This document shows positions 24,573 through 32,418 of a stretch of 44,107 nt of DNA, one piece after another. The stretch covers positions 1 through 44,107 of the forward strand of contig CAJULP010000017.1 in assembly GCA_910587295.1 (NCBI GenBank). The letters are read 5' to 3'. The DNA comes from an uncultured Lachnospiraceae bacterium (GTDB lineage: Bacteria; Bacillota; Clostridia; Lachnospirales; Lachnospiraceae). The notes under the pieces were generated by a model. The model saw only the letters and a list, made by a program, of their open reading frames with translations. It did no database searches and had not been told where the DNA came from. Made by a program: the position numbers and the translations under genes. The stretch's first letter is position 1, and each line of letters begins with the position of its first letter.

Positions 24573-24587
24573 CAAATACTGTATTTG
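24573..24587. promoter_or_regulatory. Palindrome upstream of the fucosidase promoter
   Basis: CAAATACTGTATTTG is a perfect 7+1+7 inverted repeat ending seven bases before the -35 hexamer, a good position for an operator. No regulator gene adjoins it. Confidence 0.4.
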
Positions 24588-24678
24588 TGGGAAATGTTCA
24601 GCGATTTAGCACCTCTCAAGTACAGAAACTTGTAGATTTGCAGAATATTTAAGCAACTTACTGTTTCGCAATCAACTT

Positions 24679-25146
24679 CTATTTTATAGATGAATCTTGC
24701 CCATAACATGCATAATGTCTGGAATTGTCGGGAATAACCTGAATGTAAACATCATTAAGATTGAATTTCCTTTTAAGTATATCTTTAAAGTTCGGACAAT
24801 CTAATATCATAAGATTTAAATAAATTTTTGCTTTCCCATTAAATATTTCAACTCTACCTCTAGGGTAATAATTCCAAGGGTGTTTACGTAACTCTTTTAT
24901 ATTAGAAACAAGTTCCTTCCAAGATTTTTTGTGGGTAAAGGTGGTTCCATTTCTCGAATTAAGGATAACTCTGCCTTCCAAATCACCATCGCAATTACAC
25001 GGTATAGAAAGATAAATAATTTCTGATTCTGAAAAATCAGCCTCTCCATCCCTTGTAAACTCGCAAGTGAACCAAAATATTCCTTTTTGCAATTCTCTAT
25101 ATTCATACAAGTTTCTGATTATTTCGTCCAAATCTCTTAACCTCAT
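24679..25146 (-). CDS. Unrecognised 155-residue protein, possibly 5'-truncated
   Basis: I do not recognise this protein. It starts MRLRDLDEIIRNLYEYREL, is soluble-looking and mixed alpha/beta, with aromatic-rich patches (GIFWFTCEF, HPWNYYPRGRVEIF) and no membrane segment. No ribosome binding site precedes the ATG. The frame stays open 18 codons further upstream through a hydrophobic stretch but without a usable start, which suggests its true beginning was lost. It follows the frameshifted nuclease-like gene on the same strand in a decaying region. Confidence 0.5.
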   Translation of the reverse strand: MRLRDLDEIIRNLYEYRELQKGIFWFTCEFTRDGEADFSESEIIYLSIPCNCDGDLEGRVILNSRNGTTFTHKKSWKELVSNIKELRKHPWNYYPRGRVEIFNGKAKIYLNLMILDCPNFKDILKRKFNLNDVYIQVIPDNSRHYACYGQDSSIK

Positions 25147-25229
25147 TATAATAACGACATAATTCAGGAACAGCAGGATGAGTCTGGAACCTACTGGGGT
25201 TCATGAGCTTCTTAAACAATACAAACTTT

Positions 25230-25848
25230 TTACTCTTCCGGATTCTTTGCGCACCCTTGTAAAATACTACTGATTTGTTCCCATAACTGCCTTCTATGTT
25301 CCCCTTTCTCCCCTTTCTCCAGCCAGTTGCAAAATTCATTATATTTATCGTCTCCTATATACTCCCTCAATACTAATTTCTTTTTTTCTGGAACTTCACA
25401 ATCGGTCAAAAAAATATACAAATAATCCACTTTTTCAAACGTTTGATCGCTTAATTTTGCCTCTGACAATGTCTTTTCATATTGCCGGTATACGTTTTTG
25501 TACTTTTTCCTGTCTGACAAATTTCCGGTTTCCAAATTAGCAATTTTCTTATAAAACCTCAGCAGCTCTTCTGTTCCGGCATTCACAGCATTTTTCATTC
25601 TACCTTGCTGCCTTTTAGTAAAACTGTCATTCGTGGTTTTTAATTCGACAAGAATCAATTCCTTACCTCCAATACTGACCAGGTAATCCACCTTTTTTCC
25701 CTCCATAATAATGATATTGGAGCAAATCCTCTATAAAATCTGATATCAGCATATCCACAATGACTTCCGCTTTTATACCAGGCGTATGAAAATCACTGAC
25801 TATCCAATCCTGTATCAAGTTATAAAAATCATAATGCTTTTCATTCAT
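25230..25848 (-). pseudogene. Frameshifted PD-(D/E)XK nuclease-like gene
   Basis: Two overlapping frames make one protein of about 205 residues. The first (25663-25848) has an AAGGGAT ribosome site and reads MNEKHYDFYNLIQDWIVSDF to ...LLQYHYYGG. The second (25230-25706) continues as KKVDYLVSIGGKELILVELK and on to a helical tail. The core Asp...Glu-x-Lys (VDYL...VELK) fits the PD-(D/E)XK nuclease superfamily. Removing one base from the GGGAAAAAAGG run near 25690 restores a single frame, so one inserted base just before the catalytic Asp inactivates it. It lies 16 bases behind the metallo-hydrolase gene. Confidence 0.65.
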
Positions 25849-25864
25849 ATTCTCTTATCCCTTC

Positions 25865-27004
25865 CTAAAAACAGTATTCATCTCCGTCATGAAGCACCAT
25901 CACCTTGTTCCGATATTTGGCAAACATCGGCAATCTTCCAAATATTTCTGCGCACTCTGTATGCATCGGAATGATAATTTGGGGATTTGTCAGACGTATC
26001 AGTTTTTCAATCGTTTCCACATAAGCATGTCCGCTGGTATGTAAAACCTCCATCCGATGATTTCCAATAAAATCAATAATCTTCGGATTAGCATGCTTCC
26101 CCTCCAAATATCCCGTCCACTTGGAATAAATAATCAACGGATCTACAAATGTTTCCATGCGCTCCCGAAACTTCATTTTATTCTCCCGGGCCAGCATGGT
26201 AAAACCTTTCTTTTCCAGGAGAGAAAAATCCGCCTTATAACAGTTCTGCTTCTCCCCAAGACCTTCCAAACTCCCAATAATGTAGAAACGCCTTGGTTTT
26301 CCATGAATCAGCTCAGGTCGGTATTTGGCATAATATTTTCCTTTATCATTCATCGCTGTCAGAATCAGCTTTGCCTGATATGCATCACAGACAAAATCCA
26401 TTCCCCATGGAACCGCATGGTAAAATTCCATAATGCTATCCAGATTAGTAGAAGATACTAAAATCACGGATTCCTTATTTGCCCGAAACAGTTCCTCCGC
26501 CCGTCTTCCCAAATCCGCCTCTGTACGGATTGGATTCTGCCCTGCCTCGTCCATGCGCAAAAGCATGGTTCCCTCCGTGATCAGAATATCAACTTCTCCA
26601 ATATACGCCTGCACCATCTTTTCAAGCGTGTTATTCTCCCCTATAATTCCGTGTTCCCGAAAATCTCCGGTAAACAGAATCTTTTTCCCGCCTGTTTCAA
26701 TTAGAAACATATAGGAATCCAGTGCGGAATGATCCACCACAAACGGCGTTATCTTTATATCACCAAATATCTCCTGCCTGTCAGGTAAGTAGCACTTTAT
26801 GCCTTTTATATGCGGCAGTCCTTTCTCTCTTGTATTGGGAATAGAATCAAGCTTTTCTGTGAGGATCTCCAGAATTTTCTTTGCGGTTGTTCCAATATAA
26901 AGCGGAATATCCTGTGGAATTTTCTTATACAATCCTACATGGTCTCCATGATAATGGGTAAACAATACACCGTCACACGCTTTATAATCAAAGACCGCCT
27001 TCAA
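25865..27004 (-). CDS. Metallo-beta-lactamase-fold hydrolase, N-terminally truncated
   Basis: A 379-residue metallo-hydrolase with the zinc motif FTHYHGDHVGLY at about residue 17, later ligands in LFTGDFREHG and LHTSGHAYVE, and a C-terminal IIIPMHTE. The layout resembles RNase J/CPSF-like members. The first strand pair that normally precedes HxHxDH by some 60 residues is absent. The frame begins with TTG at 27004, with AGGAGG 11 bases ahead. It is closed by a stop only ten codons upstream, beside the terminator of the phosphatase gene. A 5' deletion is likely, so activity is doubtful even if it is translated. Confidence 0.65.
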   Translation of the reverse strand: MKAVFDYKACDGVLFTHYHGDHVGLYKKIPQDIPLYIGTTAKKILEILTEKLDSIPNTREKGLPHIKGIKCYLPDRQEIFGDIKITPFVVDHSALDSYMFLIETGGKKILFTGDFREHGIIGENNTLEKMVQAYIGEVDILITEGTMLLRMDEAGQNPIRTEADLGRRAEELFRANKESVILVSSTNLDSIMEFYHAVPWGMDFVCDAYQAKLILTAMNDKGKYYAKYRPELIHGKPRRFYIIGSLEGLGEKQNCYKADFSLLEKKGFTMLARENKMKFRERMETFVDPLIIYSKWTGYLEGKHANPKIIDFIGNHRMEVLHTSGHAYVETIEKLIRLTNPQIIIPMHTECAEIFGRLPMFAKYRNKVMVLHDGDEYCF

Positions 27005-27041
27005 AAGCTCTTCATCCTCCTCAGCCTCCCACTTTTATTAC

Positions 27042-27072
27042 AAACGCTGACTCGCAAAGTGTATCAGCGTTT
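27042..27072 (-). terminator. Terminator-like hairpin at the end of the phosphatase gene
   Basis: Perfect 9-bp inverted repeat AAACGCTGA/TCAGCGTTT (27042-27050 and 27064-27072) with a 13-base loop, containing the phosphatase stop codon. The T tract beyond it is short. Confidence 0.5.
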
Positions 27073-27786
27073 ATTTTTACTTTTGACATAATTAATTTCC
27101 GCTGACTCGATGCAATAAGCCGCAAGCCGGCCTCCAAACACACAGCCGCAATCTATTGCGATATGACCGTTCTCCTGATAGACCAGAGGTAACCCATCTT
27201 CCCGTATCAGCGAAGTCGGCGTGTGTCCTGTCACCACACAGACAGCTTCGTCCTGATAATATCTTTTGGCATAATCAGGCCTGGAAGAAATAAAATCAAG
27301 GAGATCGTATTCCTCCAAGTCTCTGTCCTCTCTAAAATCGTCAATCCCCGCATGGACCAATATATACTTTTTCCCCTTATCCTCCAGTACCTCATATGCG
27401 GACGCATCTGCCATATATTTCAGGATTGCCCTGCCATCTTTCAAAGATAACTCTGAGAATTGGCGCAGCGTTATACCGCCTCCATCCTGCAGCCAACCGA
27501 CAAAGGCAGATAGTTCATCCTCCGTCATATCGTCCTTGCGCTTCTCCCCTTCTTTTCTCACCATCAGCTTTTTCGCAAAATAAAAGAACTCATAATCATG
27601 ATTTCCAATAATATAAGTGACATTGGAGCGGAACATGATATCCTGCATTACTCTGATCGGCTGCGGCCCTCTGTCCATTGCATCTCCCAAAATAAAAAGT
27701 TCGTCCCCGTCCGAAAACCGGATCTGATCAAGTAACTCTTTATATTCTTCATAGCATCCATGTATATCTGAAATCAGATAACGCAT
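27064..27786 (-). CDS. Calcineurin-like metallophosphatase
   Basis: A 240-residue cytosolic metallophosphatase of the PrpE/ApaH-like serine/threonine phosphatase type. All metal motifs are present: ISDIHGCYEEY, LGDAMDRGPQP, IIGNHDYEF, LVHAGIDD and VTGHTPTSLI. Possible substrates include phosphoproteins, dinucleoside polyphosphates or RNA ends. The ATG at 27786 has GGAGG eight bases ahead and begins the DIHG strand directly; 11 more codons are open upstream. It lies between a truncated metallo-hydrolase and an unknown gene, with a kinase P-loop remnant about 800 bases away. Confidence 0.85.
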   Translation of the reverse strand: MRYLISDIHGCYEEYKELLDQIRFSDGDELFILGDAMDRGPQPIRVMQDIMFRSNVTYIIGNHDYEFFYFAKKLMVRKEGEKRKDDMTEDELSAFVGWLQDGGGITLRQFSELSLKDGRAILKYMADASAYEVLEDKGKKYILVHAGIDDFREDRDLEEYDLLDFISSRPDYAKRYYQDEAVCVVTGHTPTSLIREDGLPLVYQENGHIAIDCGCVFGGRLAAYCIESAEINYVKSKNKR

Positions 27787-27885
27787 TTCTGTTTCCTCCC
27801 TCAAATTACATACGAACAACTTTCTTACAGTCTATCACCATTTCATTCTTCTACCGGGCAGATTCCAAATTTCCTTTAGCATCTC

Positions 27886-28362
27886 TTATAAATGTTCCGC
27901 CAGGCTCCATCCCCGCCCAGCCACCTCTTTATCAAATTCATCCCAACCCTTTACGTCAGGGCATTCATACTCACGAAAGCCTCTGCGCTTCATCTCTGCT
28001 GCATTCCATGTCCTGATATGGGATAATACAAATGATATTTCCTTCGTATTTTTTCTTTCCTTATCAATGGTTATTCTGGTTATCATAATCTTATCCACAT
28101 GCTCACAGCACTCATGCTTCTTACAGTAGTCAACACATAAATGATACTTCGAAAAAAATACCTCATCCTGACTATACCATCCATATTGAACTTTGCCTTT
28201 CCCGTTCCTGTATACTTTGTAACGGTATAGAACACCTTCTCCGGAACTGAAATTTTGAATGTTCCGTTTCAGCAATTCCATATACTCTCTTAGAAAGGTA
28301 TGAAAACTGGCGATTTCCAGCCTGCCTGTGTACTCTGACTCCTGCGCCACACAATCCGGCAT
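27886..28362 (-). CDS. Unrecognised 158-residue protein
   Basis: I do not recognise a family. The protein is soluble with a basic, Cys/His-containing middle (YHLCVDYCKKHECCEHVDKI) that might bind metal, and a C-terminal helix-rich part (HIRTWNAAEMKRRGF). GAGGAGG precedes the ATG at a good distance, and an extended TGTTATAAT -10 lies upstream at about 28406-28414 on the minus strand, so it is probably expressed. It precedes the metallophosphatase on the same strand after about 100 bases. Confidence 0.6.
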   Translation of the reverse strand: MPDCVAQESEYTGRLEIASFHTFLREYMELLKRNIQNFSSGEGVLYRYKVYRNGKGKVQYGWYSQDEVFFSKYHLCVDYCKKHECCEHVDKIMITRITIDKERKNTKEISFVLSHIRTWNAAEMKRRGFREYECPDVKGWDEFDKEVAGRGWSLAEHL

Positions 28363-28618
28363 AATAACCTCCTCTTTCTTCTGGAAAATTCCTGCTTTGA
28401 GTTACATTATAACATCTCGCCTCCGGAAAAGAAGACATCAGTCTGTCGCGTCTGCAACATGTTTGTGATCTGTGTTTTACCGTTTTTAAAAAAACTTTAT
28501 AGTAAACCGCCATATCTCCTATTTTTAAATTATTATGTGCTATAATAATCGTCACTGATTTCCCAAATCTTAAAAACTGATTCATATGTAACTCACTTTA
28601 TCGAAAAAAGGAGGATTG

Positions 28619-28690
28619 ATGCGTATTTTATTGTTATCAAGAGACTCTCCCGGATGTGGAAAATCTACTGGGATCGAAGAGACGTTATGA
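28619..28690 (+). pseudogene. P-loop nucleotide kinase remnant (23 codons)
   Basis: After a strong AAAGGAGG site and an extended TGCTATAAT -10 (28538-28546) comes an ATG reading MRILLLSRDSPGCGKSTGIE and a TGA after 23 codons. This is a textbook beta1-strand/Walker A start (GxxGxGKST) of a P-loop kinase, like the polynucleotide-kinase/ATPase proteins of RNA repair in Lachnospiraceae. The remaining protein is missing; the bases up to 28856 keep no recognisable continuation. The intact start signals with a lost body indicate a recent internal deletion. Confidence 0.6.
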
Positions 28691-28856
28691 CACCGAGAAG
28701 CTTAAACGGCTTCCCGCAGATATCTGTATATTATAAAGATGCCACACGACAGACTATTGTCTCTGATTTCCAAAAACATATGCTATACTTTCCAATTGTA
28801 TGTCTGAACCTTAAAAAGCAGAAAACCATCAATGAACACGAAAGGAGTTTGGCCGC

Positions 28857-29285
28857 ATGATATTGAAAGAGATTTATGAATTAAGAAAAGAAAAGGCAAC
28901 TGAAGAGCTTGCCAAAAAAATCGGATGGGAAAAGTGGGTCTCCTTATCTCCTGAATTCTCCGGAGATGATGCACCTGCAAAGCTAGTTCATACTACCCTA
29001 TTACTGCTTGCAGACATCCGCAAGCACATTGGAAAAGATAATCTGGAAAAGAGTTATTTATGGAATCAGGTAGATTTCAGAGCAGCAAACCTCCGTGACA
29101 GAGAGTATGGCAAAACCTTTAATCGAATGCTTTTTTTAAGCGCCAGAGGCAACTATACAGTGATCAGCAATATGACCGGTTCCGGAGCAAAACACCTCAT
29201 CTTCTACCGCAACAGGCCAACCCCTATCCGAAAGGCATCCAACCAAAAGGCGTTAACGGAATTTCTCATAGAAAATTTGCTATAA
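28857..29285 (+). CDS. Unrecognised 142-residue protein
   Basis: I do not recognise this protein. It is soluble, helical at the N-terminus (EIYELRKEKATEELAKKIGW) and basic in the second half (FRAANLRDREYGKTFNRMLF, then IFYRNRPTPIRKAS). AAAGGAG is placed nine bases before the ATG, so translation is likely. It lies directly downstream of the P-loop remnant on the same strand, so it may once have been part of that transcription unit. Confidence 0.6.
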   Translation: MILKEIYELRKEKATEELAKKIGWEKWVSLSPEFSGDDAPAKLVHTTLLLLADIRKHIGKDNLEKSYLWNQVDFRAANLRDREYGKTFNRMLFLSARGNYTVISNMTGSGAKHLIFYRNRPTPIRKASNQKALTEFLIENLL

Positions 29286-29387
29286 AAAATATACTCGATA
29301 CCAGATATATTTTGCAGGAAACGTCATAAAGCAAAAGATATGATGTTTCCCGTAAATACAGCCGAACAAATTTCAGGAGAGGTAACT

Positions 29388-29744
29388 ATGAATTTACTGG
29401 AAAAGCTGCGCAGATGCTGCATCCTAATGAAAGAAATGCGGGATCTGTTCCACTTTCCCCTGGGCGAGGACGAATGGTACGATGACTGGGGGCCCGTAAG
29501 TAAAACAGAATTCTATCGAAGGATTCTGCCTGATATCCCTGACCGCACCCGCCAGAGGGATTATGTTGAGTTAGAAAAAGCCGGTTATGAAATTTGTTAC
29601 ATTCCTCCTCTTCCAGGTTACAAGGAGGACCTGAAGGAAGATTATCCGGATTGGGAGGAAAATTATCCGGAATGGAAGGACGATCCGACTTTCATGGCCG
29701 ATTTGTATGGCGGCTGGAGATACACGATCCCTGGTTACTTTTAA
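29388..29744 (+). CDS. Unrecognised 118-residue acidic protein
   Basis: No family recognised. The start at 29388 is chosen because AGGAGAGG lies just ahead; 16 more codons are open upstream without a ribosome site. The protein is acidic and rich in Tyr, Trp, Pro and Asp (GEDEWYDDWGPVSKTEF, PDWEENYPEWKDDP), with no membrane segment. Small acidic proteins like this can be antitoxins or immunity proteins, but nothing here proves it. Confidence 0.55.
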   Translation: MNLLEKLRRCCILMKEMRDLFHFPLGEDEWYDDWGPVSKTEFYRRILPDIPDRTRQRDYVELEKAGYEICYIPPLPGYKEDLKEDYPDWEENYPEWKDDPTFMADLYGGWRYTIPGYF

Positions 29745-29787
29745 TCAGGGAACCTCTGGTGCCAGTAAAACCACAACTTTAAATACT

Positions 29788-29806
29788 GGGGGGAATGGAA
29801 CCCCCC
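29788..29806. other. G6/C6 hairpin
   Basis: GGGGGG (29788-29793), a seven-base loop and CCCCCC (29801-29806) form a strong stem in the spacer between the 118-residue gene and the Rpn-like fragment. Neither strand has a following T run, so a terminator call is not justified. Confidence 0.5.
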
Positions 29807-29926
29807 TCTCCTATGGGCAGATGTTTTGGGATATACTCTTTACTCTCAAGTTTCCATTGCATACAGGATATATATCAACCGCTACGATTCTTGCCATAAG
29901 CTGTCCTTCCCGTCCATCTATATGAT

Positions 29927-30172
29927 TTACTTCCCAAATCTTTCCATATAATCCTGTGCAGCCTGCAAAGATATATTCAGTTTATTTTGCAACCTTTCCA
30001 AAATATCTTTCTCGGAAAGCCCAAATTCCAAACCGATTTCTATAATCCCTTCCGCATAAGCAACATAATTAATCGTACTGTTCGTTGCACCTGTTACTGT
30101 CGTGATCACGGATCTGTCTGTTTTATGTTCATCGTTAGTCCTGTTTTCTGTGCGTACACCCGCCGCTGGCAT
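29927..30172 (-). pseudogene. Probable C-terminal fragment of an Rpn-like nuclease
   Basis: An 81-codon frame. Its last 45 residues (AEGIIEIGLEFGLSEKDILE, then RLQNKLNISLQAAQDYMERF) resemble the C-terminal helical tail of Rpn/PD-(D/E)XK transposase-nucleases, usually preceded by EGxxEG repeats. The first 35 residues show no such pattern and no ribosome site is visible. It is most likely a leftover fragment; a small independent gene cannot be excluded. Confidence 0.4.
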
Positions 30173-30214
30173 TGGTAATAGACAGCCGAATGTACTTTTC
30201 CAATCAGTTCTTTG

Positions 30215-31738
30215 TCATTCATTTCCATGTTCCTTTACAAGATACAGTTTTTGATTTCTAGAATGCACTTTCTCCGGCTCTAAATACTGAGCAATTCCTT
30301 CTGCCATCAGCTCTTTTAATGCTTTGGACAGGGTGGAGGTTACTTTCGTATAACCAAGTTCGGATGCCAGCTCCGAAGTGGAAAGATTTCCGTTTTCCGT
30401 CAAAGTGACCACCACAAGCTCTTTCAGCTCCGGCAGACTGCGGCGCTGCTTTTTCTTTGGGGCGGCAGCAGTTTCCGGCATAAGAAAATTCTTATGAATG
30501 GGCAAAATCACCGTAAAATAAGTCCTGCCTTCATCTGTTTCAAATAATGGCATATCCGAACCGTTTGCTTCCATAGCATGGAGAATTGTGGGGATTCCTG
30601 TATTGCGTCCTTCCACCAGCTTCAGCTCTTTTAGAAAATCTCCGATTCTTCGGTTCCGATAACGCCGGGAAATCAGGCGACGATTCATCAAATCATCATT
30701 ACTGATCGTACGGTCCGGTCCCGGCAGGCTGGTAATTTCCATCCGGTCCGGCGTGACAGTAACCGTAATCGGTTCCCCGATTTGATATGACTTGTGGTAG
30801 ATGGCATTGGACAAGCTTTCTTCTACTGCCGCATACGGCAGGTTAAAAATGCGTACTGCTTCTGCCCGATCGGGAAGTTTGATTACTTTTTCCTTAATGA
30901 TGTAGTTTTTAATATAACTGAGCGCATCCCGCAGCTGGCGGTCGAGAGGACCCGCAAAAATTTTTTCTGTCATTCCAATGCCAGTTGGGTCGGGCTTATC
31001 TACCACCTCAATCCGGGCATACGGGAAAAAATCATCCGGGCGCTCATGGAAGAACATCAAGCCTACATTCAATGGCCGTTTCCATTCCGAAGGCCCGCCA
31101 ATCAGGCGCATGGAAGCTGCGGTTTCCGTAACCGGCTGGGTAAGCGAGCGTTCATACAGATCACTCTTTACCGCATAAAGGAATTCCGAAATCAAACTGG
31201 ACTTCAAATCCTCTGGCTTGGCTGCTGGATTTGGGCGGTCATCATATGGCTGGTTATTCGCCAGCATAAACAGCTCTTTTTCCTCCAGCTGATTTGCCCG
31301 AATGCTGTTGGACATTTTGCGGATATAGTATACCTTTTCTGATTTTGCGGCTTTTTCTGTTGGGAAAGCGATAGGACATTTATAAGGCCGGTCAGCTCCA
31401 CCTGGTATCCATAAAACAATGATCTCTTTTCCTTCATAAGAAGCTTGCTCTACAATCGGAATATAGCGTGGCTCAATCAGATTACATTTTTGCAGCAATT
31501 CTTTATTGATCCGGTTAATGGAACTTTTGGTTAAGCCTTTGACCGGGAGTTTCGGCATTCCGCTTTCTTCCTCAATTCCAATAATGATGTAGCCGCCACC
31601 CCAGTTGTCAATATCATTTGCAAAAGCACAAATAGAGTGCAGAATTGGTTCAGGATTCCAATCTCCCTTATATTCAATACGCGCGCTCTCAATCACACGC
31701 CGGTTAATTAAATCTGATACATTGATTGGCAGTGCCAT
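30215..31738 (-). CDS. AlbA_2/Schlafen-type DNA-binding protein with ATP-binding and winged-helix parts
   Basis: A 507-residue cytosolic protein. The N-terminal AlbA_2 (Schlafen) domain reads ESARIEYKGDWNPEPIL and GGGYIIIGIEEESG (about 15-75). A central GHKL-like ATPase region has AVEESLSNAIYHKSY and GDFLKELKLVEGRNTGIPTI. A C-terminal winged helix (LSTSELASELGYTKVTSTLS) ends the protein. Such proteins are usually annotated as putative regulators or mobile-element accessory ATPases; the true role is unknown. The ATG at 31738 has AGGAGG seven bases ahead. Three 13-bp repeats sit at its transcription start, suggesting autoregulation. Confidence 0.8.
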   Translation of the reverse strand: MALPINVSDLINRRVIESARIEYKGDWNPEPILHSICAFANDIDNWGGGYIIIGIEEESGMPKLPVKGLTKSSINRINKELLQKCNLIEPRYIPIVEQASYEGKEIIVLWIPGGADRPYKCPIAFPTEKAAKSEKVYYIRKMSNSIRANQLEEKELFMLANNQPYDDRPNPAAKPEDLKSSLISEFLYAVKSDLYERSLTQPVTETAASMRLIGGPSEWKRPLNVGLMFFHERPDDFFPYARIEVVDKPDPTGIGMTEKIFAGPLDRQLRDALSYIKNYIIKEKVIKLPDRAEAVRIFNLPYAAVEESLSNAIYHKSYQIGEPITVTVTPDRMEITSLPGPDRTISNDDLMNRRLISRRYRNRRIGDFLKELKLVEGRNTGIPTILHAMEANGSDMPLFETDEGRTYFTVILPIHKNFLMPETAAAPKKKQRRSLPELKELVVVTLTENGNLSTSELASELGYTKVTSTLSKALKELMAEGIAQYLEPEKVHSRNQKLYLVKEHGNE

Positions 31739-31769
31739 AATAACCTCCTGACAGATGGGGAACATCCTC

Positions 31770-31808
31770 ATTAACTTACCCCACTAACTTACCCCATTAA
31801 CTTACCCC
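31770..31808. repeat. Three tandem 13-bp repeats in the leader of the Schlafen-type gene
   Basis: Units ATTAACTTACCCC, ACTAACTTACCCC and ATTAACTTACCCC lie head to tail at 31770-31782, 31783-31795 and 31796-31808, followed by a partial fourth (ATTA). They begin just downstream of the -10 box, covering the expected transcription start. Spacing of 13 bp is not a whole helical turn. Confidence 0.85.
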
Positions 31809-31811
31809 ATT

Positions 31812-31839
31812 ATTGTATCAGATATTCTGGCATATACAA
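31812..31839 (-). promoter_or_regulatory. Promoter of the Schlafen-type gene
   Basis: TTGTAT (31834-31839), 16 bases, TACAAT (31812-31817) on the minus strand, directly abutting the tandem repeats. Confidence 0.5.
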
Positions 31840-31874
31840 GAGATACAAAATTTGAGTTCCCATTTTTTTAGTTC

Positions 31875-32168
31875 TCAAGTTCCGCAATCCGATATTTTAA
31901 AGACTTGTTCCAAGGCACATCCGATGGTATAGGAAATAAATTGCGGCATTTTATAAATTATTTTGGAACATTCTTTTAATTCCGCAAGAAAAATACGGTC
32001 TTTATGGATAACTGTGGTAAGGCTGATATAGCCAACTGCCAGCATTGCAAACAGGTTCAGACTGCGGATGGACGATAACGACATTACCCTCAGATCCTCC
32101 AGCTCAAACTGTTGTTTCTTGAACTGGAGACAAAACACTCCTTTGTATGGTTGTTTGTAGTGTTTCAA
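31875..32168 (-). pseudogene. C-terminal remnant of an IS4-like DDE transposase
   Basis: The frame contains FKKQQFELEDLRVMSLSSIR and then SLNLFAMLAVGYISL. This is the pattern of the transposase C-terminus after the catalytic Glu, where the protein normally reads like (E)xxFxFKKQQFxxExxRV...NLxxLLxxAxGFI. The DDE catalytic core is missing and the frame opens only with TTG. No terminal inverted repeats were seen. It marks a former insertion sequence. Confidence 0.6.
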
Positions 32169-32418
32169 TTATAACAAAGATCCAGTGTTTTTGCATTTTT
32201 ATTTTATTTGGAGAGAAAACACACTCAGTTGAAAAATGGGGAAACTCAAACCTCACGCCGGTTCTCTTCAGCCTGTTCACGCATCGCACGTTCTGCCTTC
32301 CGGCCCAGATGATAGTCCGAATCAGCTGTATCAGGACACGGTTCAGCATATCCACATAGTTAATCCCAATCTTGCCCCAGTCAAGAAAGGAATTATTCCG
32401 ATACCTATGATACCATAT
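32169..32418 (-). other. Degraded coding-like DNA between transposase remnant and membrane protein gene
   Basis: No intact gene. On the minus strand a frame reads RNNSFLDWGKIGINYVDMLN; a neighbouring frame then reads DSDYHLGRKAERAMREQAEE to a stop. This suggests a frameshifted fragment of a gene I cannot name. Further along the strand is the junction with the transposase remnant. Confidence 0.35.

Noticed and set aside
24545..24652. A 35-codon plus-strand frame in the fucosidase upstream region
   Set aside because: It overlaps the minus-strand promoter and palindrome, has no ribosome site, and resembles nothing I know.
25663..25706. Programmed ribosomal frameshifting in the nuclease-like gene
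   Set aside because: The shift needed is +1 and the A6 run is not in the register of a standard -1 slippery heptamer; a single-base insertion explains it more simply.
29788..29806. G6/C6 hairpin as a transcription terminator
   Set aside because: Strong stem but no T run on either strand; kept only as a structural feature.
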